From Biformimicrobium ophioploci (GTDB taxonomy: Bacteria > Pseudomonadota > Gammaproteobacteria > Pseudomonadales > Cellvibrionaceae): a stretch of DNA of 64,000 bases. This document shows, one piece after another, positions 19,313 through 27,141 of the stretch. The stretch lies in the NCBI RefSeq assembly GCF_030270605.1, contig NZ_BSYJ01000003.1:62001-126000 (forward strand). The letters are read 5' to 3'. The notes beneath the pieces were generated by a model. That model saw nothing but the letters and a program-made list of their open reading frames with translations, did no database searches and was not told where the DNA came from. Both the position numbers and the translations under genes were made by a program. Position 1 is the first letter of the stretch. Each line of letters starts with the position of its first letter.

Positions 19313-20743
19313 CTAGAACAGACTGCTACCGAAGAATTTCAGTGCGACCGTATTGATGAATACGAACAACAGGATCGCCGGGATAATACTGCTGAGCATG
19401 AAGTCGACATACTTGCTCCATGCGGAACCGGCAAAGGCCGGGTCGCCTTCCTGCAGTTCAGCGTGGAATTTCGCCTTCTTCCAGCGATACATCACGAAGA
19501 TACAGATAAGGAAGCCGTTGAGGGGCAGGATGGTGTCATAGAACACGATCTCAACCAAGTCGAAGAAGCTCTTATCGGCACCGGCCAATGAGACAAATTT
19601 GGTCAGCCAGTCAGCCATGCCAAAGGACATGGCGCAGAGGATCGCTAGGGCGAACTGTACGATGGCGATGGTGAGGATTGCCTTCTTACGTGGCATGCCT
19701 GCCTCGTCGCGCAGGGTAGCGACCGGTACCTCAATGATGGAGACCAGCGAGGTGATTGCCGCGACCAGCACCAGTGCGAAGAAGAGCGCTGCAACGATGC
19801 TGGCGCCCACATAACCGATGTTGGCCTGCAGCGCGAGGAAGATCTTCGGCAGGAAGAAGAAGATCATGCCGGCAGAGGAGTCACTCAGCTCGGAGGTATC
19901 GATCTCCGGGTTGAAGTGGAAAATGGCTGGCAGGATCAGCAGGCCCGCGCAGAATGCCACCCCGGTATCGCACAGCGCCACCAGGCGCGAGGAGCTGGCG
20001 ATGGAATCCCGCTTCTTCATATAGGATCCATAGGTGATCAGGATGCCCATACCCAGCGACAGCGAGAAGAATGCCTGCGCCATGGCCTTGCTGATCACGT
20101 GGGCATCGATCTTGGCGAAGTCCGGTACCAGGTAGTACTTCACACCCTCGAAGGCGTTCTCCAGGGTGAGGACGAAGATCACCAGCGCCACCAGCATTGC
20201 AAACAGGGCGGGCATCAGGGTCTTGGCGGCACGCTCGATACCGTCCTTCACGCCGAGCAACAGGATGCCGTTGATTACCAGCATCAACACCGCCAGCAGC
20301 CCGAACACGGTCTTGGTGTTGATGAACTGCATGAAGTAGCCATCGGTGGTGAGCTGGTCCAGGTTGCCGCTGAGGGTGGCAATCAGGTAACCCAGCACCC
20401 ACACCGTGACCACCATGTAAAACACCGCGATCATGAACGGCGTGATCAGTGCCAGCCAGCCGGGTATACGCCACAGGGTCGAGCCGCCGGACAGTTCACG
20501 ATAGGCGCCGACCGGGTCTTTTGCGGTTTTGCGGCCGACAGCCAGCTCGGCCATCATCACCGGCAGGCAGATAAAGAATACAAACAGGGCGTACACAAAC
20601 AGGAATGCACCGCCGCCGCTCTTGGTCGCCGCAACGGGGAAGGCAACCAGGTTGCCAATGCCGACAGCCGAGCCGGCAGCTGCCAGGATAAAGCCAAGGC
20701 GCGAGCCGAAAGTTTCGCGTGATGTGGATGGGCTTGCGGACAT
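19313..20743 (-). CDS. Sodium-dependent SNF-family transporter, copy 2
   Basis: A 476-residue inner-membrane Na+ symporter. RLGFILAAAGSAVGIGNLVAFP forms the conserved first helix, and PVMMAELAVGR and GMGILITYGSYM are further family blocks. The likely cargo is an amino acid. Its ATG at 20743 is unambiguous. The gene is on the same strand as smpB and the other SNF gene, so the three may share transcripts in part. Confidence 0.9.
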   Translation of the reverse strand: MSASPSTSRETFGSRLGFILAAAGSAVGIGNLVAFPVAATKSGGGAFLFVYALFVFFICLPVMMAELAVGRKTAKDPVGAYRELSGGSTLWRIPGWLALITPFMIAVFYMVVTVWVLGYLIATLSGNLDQLTTDGYFMQFINTKTVFGLLAVLMLVINGILLLGVKDGIERAAKTLMPALFAMLVALVIFVLTLENAFEGVKYYLVPDFAKIDAHVISKAMAQAFFSLSLGMGILITYGSYMKKRDSIASSSRLVALCDTGVAFCAGLLILPAIFHFNPEIDTSELSDSSAGMIFFFLPKIFLALQANIGYVGASIVAALFFALVLVAAITSLVSIIEVPVATLRDEAGMPRKKAILTIAIVQFALAILCAMSFGMADWLTKFVSLAGADKSFFDLVEIVFYDTILPLNGFLICIFVMYRWKKAKFHAELQEGDPAFAGSAWSKYVDFMLSSIIPAILLFVFINTVALKFFGSSLF

Positions 20744-20969
20744 AATACTCTCGTTATTATTGGGTATTTATTGTGCAGTTCGCCGCATCGGCGCGGCGCG
20801 GCATTCAAATGCCGTGGTTATGGGGTCGGATTGTTACAGGAAACGGCGCCATTGAGTAGTAACCTTGCCAATTTAAAGGTGCCGCGCGCGCGTCTCCCCG
20901 GGTGGCTGGTCAATCGCAACCCGGGCAGCATAGAATCTGCGTCTGTCGTGTCCCCGAGGTGAACAAACT

Positions 20970-21407
20970 TTGACCCATATTGAGCGCAGCGCGCTGGTGA
21001 TGTTCAGTGCAGAGCAGATGTTCGACCTGGTAAATGATGTGGAGTGCTACCCGGAGTTCCTGCCGGGCTGTGTGGGAGCGCGGGAGATCGCGCGTTCGGA
21101 TCAGGAGCTGCAGGGTGAGCTGCAGCTTTCAAGGGCAGGAGTAAAGCAGGCATTTGTAACCCGCAATCTGCTCGAGCGTCCGACCCGCATGACCATGGAG
21201 CTGGTAGAAGGGCCATTTACCTCGCTGCGCGGCGAATGGCGCTTTACCGTCTTGGCGGAAGACGCCTGCAAAGTGGAATTTGAACTGCATTTTGAATTCA
21301 GCAGCCGGATCCTGGCTGCCACGGCCAGCAAACTGTTCAGCGGTGTGGCGAATGATATGGTGGATGCCATGTGCCGGCGTGCCGAACAGGTTTACGGCAA
21401 ACAATAA
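20970..21407 (+). CDS. ratA: RatA/COQ10-type START-domain protein
   Basis: A 145-residue START/SRPBCC-fold protein. The N-terminal block RSALVMFSAEQMFDLVNDVECYPEFLPGC is diagnostic of the RatA/Coq10 family. E. coli RatA was described as blocking 70S ribosome association, while Coq10 homologues bind ubiquinone; which role applies is unknown. The start is TTG at 20970 with GAGGTG nine bases upstream; the next ATG would remove the first conserved strand. It is followed by rnfH, a conserved pairing that follows smpB in many gammaproteobacteria, here in the opposite orientation to smpB. Confidence 0.9.
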   Translation: MTHIERSALVMFSAEQMFDLVNDVECYPEFLPGCVGAREIARSDQELQGELQLSRAGVKQAFVTRNLLERPTRMTMELVEGPFTSLRGEWRFTVLAEDACKVEFELHFEFSSRILAATASKLFSGVANDMVDAMCRRAEQVYGKQ

Positions 21408-21449
21408 AGCGGGCTTTTATCAGGCCGGTAAGGCAAGGACAGATAAACG

Positions 21450-21782
21450 ATGACGGATATAGACCCTATCGCAGTGGAAGTGGCCTATGCACTCCCGGAT
21501 GAGCAGAAACTGGTGCGGCTGCTGGTCGAGCCGGGCACGACGGCGCTGCAGGCGCTGGCACGTTCCGGTATTCCGGAGGAGTTCCCGGAAGTGGACCCGG
21601 AAACAGCGAAGCTGGGGATCTTCGGCCAGGCGCTTGGCACCAAGGGCCTGGCGGCCGCAAAGGAGTATGTGATGCAGCCGGGCGACCGGCTCGAGATCTA
21701 TCGCCCGTTGATTGCGGATCCGAAAGAGGCGCGCAAGAAACGCGCTGAAAAGGCCAAAAAAGCCGCTAAGGACAACCAGTAA
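21450..21782 (+). CDS. rnfH: RnfH family (UPF0125) protein
   Basis: A 110-residue protein with a beta-grasp, ubiquitin-like fold. The motifs VEVAYALPDEQKLVRLLV, LGIFGQALG and LQPGDRLEIYRPLIADPKEARKKRAE (here MQPGD) are characteristic. The C-terminus is lysine-rich. The function is unknown; the family pairs with ratA. It starts 42 bases after ratA and is probably co-transcribed with it. Confidence 0.93.
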   Translation: MTDIDPIAVEVAYALPDEQKLVRLLVEPGTTALQALARSGIPEEFPEVDPETAKLGIFGQALGTKGLAAAKEYVMQPGDRLEIYRPLIADPKEARKKRAEKAKKAAKDNQ

Positions 21783-21944
21783 GCCGCCTACCATCTCTGC
21801 TAACGCCGTTATAAAAGAGAACCCCTTCCCAACTTTTCCAGCTGAGCGCAGTGACCTGCGCTCAGGATGATAAAGTGTGCGCCAAATACAGGCCTTCAAT
21901 CCAGAAATTGAAGCAGGCGTCTAGCACATGAAAAGGGGGACAAA

Positions 21945-22649
21945 ATGAAGGCAACTACCGCGTTTATCGTTGCGTTACTGACGTGTGGGGCGACCGCCTC
22001 CGCACTTGCGGAGCCGCCGGAAGGGCGCGGCTGGAAAAAGCACAAGCGCTATGCAGCCAAAGAAGAATTCTGGGACGGAAACTGCAAGGTCAAGCGCAAA
22101 TGGAAGCGCGATGGCAGCTACAAGGAAGAGCGCGAGTGCCGGCCAGTCCGCCACCGCGCAGCTGTGGCAGTTGCACTGCCACCCTGGTTTGACGAGCGTG
22201 CACCAGAGCCTGAATATCACCCCGAGTGGCGCCCGGAAACTACCCGTACTGTGAGTCGCTGCAACAGTCAGCAGGTGGGTAATGTGCTGGGTGGCCTGAT
22301 TGGCGGAGTGATCGGGCACCAGATCGGGGATGGCCGTGGCAATACCGCTGCAACCATCGGCGGTTCCATTGCCGGAGTGCTCATCGGTGGTGAGATTGGG
22401 CGTCGTATCGACAGCCGTAACCAGGCCTGTATGGCTCAGGTTCTTGAGTTTGCACCTGAGGGGCAGCGGGTATCCTGGGAAGGCGTGCAGGATGGCCTTC
22501 AGTACGCCGTCACCCCCGGGACCGTAAGGCGCCAGGGAGATCAATACTGTCGCTCTTATACGGCGGAAGTGCTCGGTGAGGAGCAGTCGCAGGCAATACC
22601 GGGAGTGGCCTGCCGCAACCAGGACGGTTCCTGGGTGCAATCGTTCTGA
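21945..22649 (+). CDS. Exported glycine-zipper 2TM domain protein
   Basis: A 234-residue protein with a signal peptide (residues 1-22, ...ATASALA-EPP). A basic, Trp/Lys-rich region follows (GRGWKKHKRY...), then a glycine-zipper pair at about 108-150 (VGNVLGGLIGGVIGHQIGDG and ATIGGSIAGVLIGGEIGRR), and a C-terminal 17-kDa-antigen-like portion with several Cys. Glycine zippers insert in membranes, so the protein probably sits at the cell envelope. Function is not known. A GC hairpin lies 22 bases after the stop. Confidence 0.8.
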   Translation: MKATTAFIVALLTCGATASALAEPPEGRGWKKHKRYAAKEEFWDGNCKVKRKWKRDGSYKEERECRPVRHRAAVAVALPPWFDERAPEPEYHPEWRPETTRTVSRCNSQQVGNVLGGLIGGVIGHQIGDGRGNTAATIGGSIAGVLIGGEIGRRIDSRNQACMAQVLEFAPEGQRVSWEGVQDGLQYAVTPGTVRRQGDQYCRSYTAEVLGEEQSQAIPGVACRNQDGSWVQSF

Positions 22650-22671
22650 TTCAAGCCGGACCTGAATCAAA

Positions 22672-22693
22672 AGCGGCCCTGCAAAGGGCCGCT
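22672..22693. terminator. Hairpin between convergent genes
   Basis: Perfect stem AGCGGCCCT/AGGGCCGCT around GCAA. On the minus strand it is followed by TTTTGATT, so it fits best as a bamE terminator; on the plus strand the T-run is poor. A second GGCCCG/CGGGCC hairpin follows at about 22704-22722. Confidence 0.6.
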
Positions 22694-22766
22694 GTTCTGA
22701 CCCGGCCCGTGTCTTGCGGGCCGCGGCCTGGGCGCTCTACCTAATTCGAATTTGGGATGGAGCGGC

Positions 22767-23114
22767 TTATCTACCCGGAGCGCCGGCGTAGAGGGTGCCT
22801 TCGTAGTTGACCAGCTTGTCGTCTTCGAAAAACACGGTGAAGCGGTGCTGTGTGATCTCGTTACGCGGGCTCTGGTAACGGTATACATACTCCCAGCGGT
22901 CCGGGTTGAAGGTGTCCTGGATCAGTGGGGTGCCCAGGACGAACAGCACCTGGCGGCTGGTCATACCCACCTTCAACTGGTCCACCATTTCCTGCGTGAC
23001 GATATTGCCCTGCTGTACATCAATACGGTGTACGCCGGGAAACTTGAAGAAACTGCAGGCGCTGACCAGAGTCGCCGCGGCTACGATGCCGGTGATGCTT
23101 TTTAGAGAAGGCAT
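22767..23114 (-). CDS. bamE: Outer membrane assembly lipoprotein BamE
   Basis: A 115-residue lipoprotein (signal ending LVSAC, Cys20). The mature protein includes FPGVHRIDVQQGNIVTQEMVDQLKVGMTSRQVLFVLGTPLIQDTF, the BamE core, and the DRWEYVYRY strand. BamE is part of the BAM complex that inserts beta-barrel proteins such as the Tsx-like and TonB-receptor proteins in this window. Start ATG at 23114 places the signal peptide correctly. It is divergent from fur, the usual pseudomonad arrangement. Confidence 0.96.
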   Translation of the reverse strand: MPSLKSITGIVAAATLVSACSFFKFPGVHRIDVQQGNIVTQEMVDQLKVGMTSRQVLFVLGTPLIQDTFNPDRWEYVYRYQSPRNEITQHRFTVFFEDDKLVNYEGTLYAGAPGR

Positions 23115-23261
23115 ATCTTTGGGGTTCCGATAAATCCAGTGACGGGGGATAATACCCGAACTGTTCGAGGCCTGAGAAGGCCCAATTCCATACAAAATAA
23201 AGGGGTTTGCCTGCCATGTCGGGCAAGATCCACGCATAAGACCAAGGGGACAAGCCAGCAG

Positions 23262-23669
23262 ATGTCGACTGAGAACCAGGAATTACGCAAAGCCGGCCTC
23301 AAGGTCACACTCCCGCGTGTAAAGATACTCCAGATCCTGGAAAGTTCCGAAGAACCGCATCTGAGCGCGGAAGATGTATACAAGATGCTGCTCGATGCCG
23401 GTGAGGATGTCGGCCTGGCCACGGTATACCGGGTGCTGACCCAGTTTGAGGGTGCGGGCCTGGTGGAACGCCACAACTTCGATGGCGGCCACTCCGTATT
23501 CGAGCTGGATCGCGGTGAGCACCACGACCACATGGTTTGTGTGGATACCGGCAAGGTCATTGAATTCCACAACGAGGAAATCGAGCGCCTGCAGCAGCAG
23601 ATCGCGGAAGAGCACGGTTACGAACTGGAAGGCCACAGCCTGGTGCTGTACGTGAAGGAAAAGCAGTAG
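23262..23669 (+). CDS. fur: Ferric uptake regulator Fur
   Basis: A 135-residue DNA-binding repressor using Fe2+ as corepressor. The winged helix contains DVGLATVYRVLTQFEGAGLVERH (about 49-71), and the metal site HHDHMVC lies at 87-93. A single Cys follows the histidine cluster, as in pseudomonad Fur. The ATG at 23262 has the family N-terminus MSTENQELRKAGLKVTLPR. The 147-bp gap to bamE must hold both divergent promoters. Confidence 0.97.
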   Translation: MSTENQELRKAGLKVTLPRVKILQILESSEEPHLSAEDVYKMLLDAGEDVGLATVYRVLTQFEGAGLVERHNFDGGHSVFELDRGEHHDHMVCVDTGKVIEFHNEEIERLQQQIAEEHGYELEGHSLVLYVKEKQ

Positions 23670-23691
23670 CCGCTGGTCCTTAATACCCCTC

Positions 23692-23720
23692 GCGGTAACA
23701 GTTTTAGCCACTGTTACCGC
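23692..23720. terminator. Inverted repeat after fur
   Basis: Perfect ten-bp arms GCGGTAACAG / CTGTTACCGC around a nine-base loop, 22 bases after fur. It has no T-run, so it may stop transcription poorly or act as a protein-binding site ahead of the next gene. Confidence 0.5.
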
Positions 23721-23769
23721 ACCATCCCCGTGATAATTTGCCTCAAAACACCCGTTTACTGAGGCGCCT

Positions 23770-24600
23770 ATGTCCCTTCCACAGATCCTACCCGAACTCA
23801 CCACCCTGCAAGTCACGCTGGATGAGGGTGTCGCTATTGTCACCCTGGACCGGGCCGACAAGGCCAATGCCATGAGTCAGTCGATGTGGGAGGAACTGGA
23901 ACAGGTATTTCGCTGGCTGGATGAGGCGGCGGAAGTGCGGGTAGTGATATTGCAGGCCAACGGCCGCAATTTCTGCGCGGGCATGGACCTGATGCTGCTG
24001 GCCTCGGCGCCCGCGGAATTTGGTGAGGACATCGGCCGAAACGCGGAAGCCCTGCGCCGCAAGATCCTCTGGTTCCAGACGGTGCTGAGTGGTATCGAGC
24101 GTTGCCGCAAGCCCGTGCTCGCGGCGATCCACGGCAAATGCCTGGGCGGCGCCATCGATATGATCACCTGCTGTGATATGCGCTACTGCACGGAAGACGC
24201 CAGCTTCGCGGTCAAGGAAACTGAAATCGGCATGGCGGCAGATGTGGGCACCCTGCAACGGCTGCCGAAACTGATTGGTGACGGCATTGCGCGGGAGCTT
24301 TGTTACACGGCGCGCGAGCTAGGCGGTGCGGATGCCGAGCGTATCGGTCTGGTTAATCGCACCTTCGGGACGCAGGAGGCGCTATTTGAAGGGGTGCTGG
24401 ATATCGCGAGGACCATTGCCCGCCATTCGCCGCTGGCGGTCCGCGGCACCAAGGAGATGATCCTCTACAGCCGCGACCACAGTGTTGCCGACAGCCTCAA
24501 CTATGTGGCCACCTGGAATGCCGCCGCGCTCATGTCCGGTGACTTGCAGAAGTCACTGGAGGCCAAGTTGACTGGCGCGGCGGTGACCTACGAAGACTGA
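23770..24600 (+). CDS. Crotonase family: delta3,5-delta2,4-dienoyl-CoA isomerase-like
   Basis: A 276-residue crotonase-fold enzyme. The oxyanion segments are NFCAGMDL and IHGKCLGGAIDM. Acidic residues D130, E150 and D158 have exactly the spacing (20 and 8) of the three catalytic acids of mammalian ECH1 dienoyl-CoA isomerase, and AADVGTLQRLPKLIG matches that subgroup. It would shift double bonds during beta-oxidation of unsaturated fatty acids. General enoyl-CoA hydratases lack this acidic set, so the isomerase assignment is preferred. It stands alone between fur and recN (convergent with recN, six-base gap). Confidence 0.85.
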   Translation: MSLPQILPELTTLQVTLDEGVAIVTLDRADKANAMSQSMWEELEQVFRWLDEAAEVRVVILQANGRNFCAGMDLMLLASAPAEFGEDIGRNAEALRRKILWFQTVLSGIERCRKPVLAAIHGKCLGGAIDMITCCDMRYCTEDASFAVKETEIGMAADVGTLQRLPKLIGDGIARELCYTARELGGADAERIGLVNRTFGTQEALFEGVLDIARTIARHSPLAVRGTKEMILYSRDHSVADSLNYVATWNAAALMSGDLQKSLEAKLTGAAVTYED

Positions 24601-24606
24601 TCCATT

Positions 24607-26262
24607 CTAGACGCGTGTGAGCATATCCTGCGCATGGGCGCGGGATTGCTCGGTTGGCTCGCCGCCGAGCATGCGCGCGATCTCGTCCGTGCGTACATCG
24701 TTGGTCAGTTCGCGCAGGGATACAAATGCGCTGCTGCCGTCGCTGTGCTTTTCCACCAGATACTGCTGATGCGCCTTGGCCGCAACCTGGGCGAGGTGGG
24801 TCACGCAGATCACCTGCCCCCTGTCGCCGAGCTTGCGCAGCAGGCGCCCGACCACGTCACCGGTGGCGCCGCCAATACCCACATCCACCTCATCGAATAC
24901 CAGGGTGGGGGTCTGGGAGGTCTGTGCGGTAATCACCTGGATGGCCAGGCTCACCCGTGACAGTTCACCGCCAGACGCCACCTTCGCCAGCGCCCGTGCC
25001 GGCTGGCCCGGGTTGGTACTGATCAGGAATTCGACTTCTTCCACGCCGGTGGCGGCGGGCTTGTCTGTGGTGGACAGGGCGATTTCCACCCGCGCATGGG
25101 GCATGGCCAGGTCGGCCAGTTGCTTGTTGATCTCTTCCGCCAGCGTGGTGGCTGAGGCCTCGCGCAGGGCGGTCAGTTCTGCTGCAGCCTTGCGATAATC
25201 GGCCTCCAGTTTGCCGGATTCTGCTTCCATCGTCTCCAGCGATTCAGCGCCACCCATTTCCTCGAGTTCCGCCTGCAGCTGTGCCATGAGTTCCGGCAGC
25301 TCGGAAGGCTGCAGGCGATGCTTGCGAGCAGCCTGGTAGATGGCGGTAAGGCGCTCCTCAACTTCCTGCAGGCGCGCCGGATCCATCTCGAAACTGTCGA
25401 TATGGCGGGAAACGTAGGCCGCGGCCTCGTCTACCTGGATACGGGCGCTTTCGATCAGTTGTGCGGCCTCGGCCAGCGATGACGTGTGCTCGGACATGCC
25501 GCCCAGAATCTGGGTGGCGCGGTACATCTGCTCGGCAATATCGCCCTCTCCACCATTCAGCAGTGCGGCCAGCTGGTAGCTGCCCTGCAAGATGGAGCCG
25601 GCATTGGCCAACTGGCGCTGCTCACTTTCCAGCTCCTCGAGCTCTCCGGACTTCAGGTCCAGTTGCTCCAGCTCTTCCAGCTGGTACTGCAGCAGCTGGC
25701 GCCGGGCTTCGGATTCCTCGGCGTTGTCTGCGAGCGCGCGGTAGCGGCGGTAGTGGTCCTGCCAGGTCTTGAAGGCAATGCGGGTGCGGGCCGCGATATC
25801 ACGCGCACCGGCATAGGCGTCCAGCAACTGCCGGTGTGTGTCTTTTTTGAGCAGGGACTGGTGCTCGTGCTGGCTGTGGATGTCGATCAGTTGCTCGCCG
25901 AGTGCGCGCAGCTGCATCAGGGTCACCGGCTGGCCATTGATATAGGCGCGCGAGCGGCCCTCGCGGGTAATCACCCGGCGCAGGATTACTTCCTTGCCGC
26001 TCTCGTCCAGCTCCTGGTCTGCCAGCCACTGCACAGCTTCCGGGAACTTGGCGATATCAAAGGTGGCGTGGATGTCGGCCCGTTCGGCCCCGGCGCGGAC
26101 CAGGTCCGCATTGCCGCGGTCGCCGAGCGCAAGCCCCAGCGCATCCAGGGTAATGGACTTGCCGGCGCCGGTTTCGCCGGTGATGGCAGTGGTGCCCTGG
26201 CGGAATTCCAGCTCCAGCTGGTCGACCAGGGTGAATTGGCTGATGGATAGATGCAGCAGCAT
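24607..26262 (-). CDS. recN: DNA repair protein RecN
   Basis: A 551-residue SMC-like ATPase for double-strand-break repair. Walker A is GETGAGKS at 29-36. A long coiled coil occupies the middle (about 150-370). The C-terminal half has the ABC signature SGGELSRVSLAIQ and Walker B LVFDEVDVGIGG. ATG at 26262 gives the usual MLLHLSISQFTLVDQLELEF start; TTG at 26283 is also in frame but lies in the LexA-box leader. A LexA-like box at 26286-26305 suggests SOS induction. Confidence 0.97.
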   Translation of the reverse strand: MLLHLSISQFTLVDQLELEFRQGTTAITGETGAGKSITLDALGLALGDRGNADLVRAGAERADIHATFDIAKFPEAVQWLADQELDESGKEVILRRVITREGRSRAYINGQPVTLMQLRALGEQLIDIHSQHEHQSLLKKDTHRQLLDAYAGARDIAARTRIAFKTWQDHYRRYRALADNAEESEARRQLLQYQLEELEQLDLKSGELEELESEQRQLANAGSILQGSYQLAALLNGGEGDIAEQMYRATQILGGMSEHTSSLAEAAQLIESARIQVDEAAAYVSRHIDSFEMDPARLQEVEERLTAIYQAARKHRLQPSELPELMAQLQAELEEMGGAESLETMEAESGKLEADYRKAAAELTALREASATTLAEEINKQLADLAMPHARVEIALSTTDKPAATGVEEVEFLISTNPGQPARALAKVASGGELSRVSLAIQVITAQTSQTPTLVFDEVDVGIGGATGDVVGRLLRKLGDRGQVICVTHLAQVAAKAHQQYLVEKHSDGSSAFVSLRELTNDVRTDEIARMLGGEPTEQSRAHAQDMLTRV

Positions 26263-26285
26263 GTTCGGGCCGTTCGCTATCAAAC

Positions 26286-26305
26286 TAGTGGTTGTTTATA
26301 CAGTA
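26286..26305 (-). promoter_or_regulatory. LexA (SOS) box candidate upstream of recN
   Basis: On the minus strand TACTGTATAAACAACCACTA matches the E. coli LexA consensus at about 15 of 20 positions, with an intact left half-site CTGTAT and a degenerate right half. It lies 24 bases before the recN start codon, where it could cover the promoter. Confidence 0.6.
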
Positions 26306-26328
26306 TTTGGAAGAGTGCGCCAAGAGGG

Positions 26329-26356
26329 CTTGAAGGGCGGCGCCGAGGCCCCATAT
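26329..26356 (+). promoter_or_regulatory. Sigma-32 heat-shock promoter for grpE-dnaK
   Basis: CTTGAAG, 13 bases, then CCCCATAT: close to the RpoH consensus (CTTGAAA-N13/14-CCCCATNT). It lies 65 bases before the grpE start and is correctly oriented. Confidence 0.85.
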
Positions 26357-26420
26357 AGGGTGCATCGAGCTTTTCGAAGCGCCAACAAGACAGAAGCACC
26401 AAGCGGCTACGGAGATAACA

Positions 26421-27005
26421 GTGTCGAAAAAACACACCGAGCAACAGCCAGAATCCACCGAAGAGACCAAGGTCGAGGCGGCCGAGCAGGCTGAGGCCCC
26501 GGTCCAGGACCTGAGCGACGAGACCGAGGACGAGCTGGCCACCCTGCAGGAGGAGATTGCCAGCCTTAACGATTCCCTGGCCTCGGCCAAGGATCAGGCC
26601 CTGCGCATGCAGGCCGAAGCCCAGAACGCGCGCCGCCGCGCCCAGCTGGACGTAGAGAAGGCGCACAAATTCGCCGTGGAGAAGCTGCTCAGGGACCTGT
26701 TGCCGGTGGTGGACAACCTCGAGCGCGCGCTGGCTGCCATCGACCGTGAAGATGAGGCCATGAAGGCCGTCATCGAGGGTATCGAGCTGACCCACAAGTC
26801 CTTTATGGACACACTGGCCAAGAACAGTGTCGAGGTGGTAGATCCGGCCGGCCAGCCATTTGATCCGGAACTGCACCAGGCCATGACCCAGGTGCCGAAC
26901 CCGGAACTGGAGCCGAACACCGTGATGGACGTTTTCCAGAAGGGCTACACGCTCCACGGGCGACTGGTGCGCCCGGCCATGGTGGTGGTCTCCAGGGCGC
27001 CTTGA
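26421..27005 (+). CDS. grpE: Nucleotide exchange factor GrpE
   Basis: A 194-residue cochaperone that releases ADP from DnaK. An acidic N-terminal region (residues 1-45) leads into the long dimerising coiled coil (about 45-110; [24 protein letters not shown]), and the beta-wing has [41 protein letters not shown]. The start is GTG at 26421 with GGAG eight bases upstream. A heat-shock promoter precedes it; dnaK and dnaJ follow. Confidence 0.97.
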   Translation: MSKKHTEQQPESTEETKVEAAEQAEAPVQDLSDETEDELATLQEEIASLNDSLASAKDQALRMQAEAQNARRRAQLDVEKAHKFAVEKLLRDLLPVVDNLERALAAIDREDEAMKAVIEGIELTHKSFMDTLAKNSVEVVDPAGQPFDPELHQAMTQVPNPELEPNTVMDVFQKGYTLHGRLVRPAMVVVSRAP

Positions 27006-27034
27006 GTGAAGTTGCGGGGAGCTGAAAAAGACCC

Positions 27035-27062
27035 CTTGAAAAGTGCGGAACAGCACCAATAT
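27035..27062 (+). promoter_or_regulatory. Second sigma-32-like promoter before dnaK
   Basis: A perfect -35 CTTGAAA (27035-27041) is followed after 12 bases by CACCAATAT, a weak match to CCCCATNT. It may add dnaK transcription independent of grpE. Confidence 0.45.
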
Positions 27063-27141
27063 ACGAACCAACAGAATTGAAACGTGTGCTCAGTGACCAG
27101 ACTACAGAGCCGCGACCAGGAATTTAGAGAGGACACTTCAG

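Noticed and set aside
25486-26250. 254-codon open frame antisense to recN
   Set aside because: Shadow of recN; no start signals or known domain.
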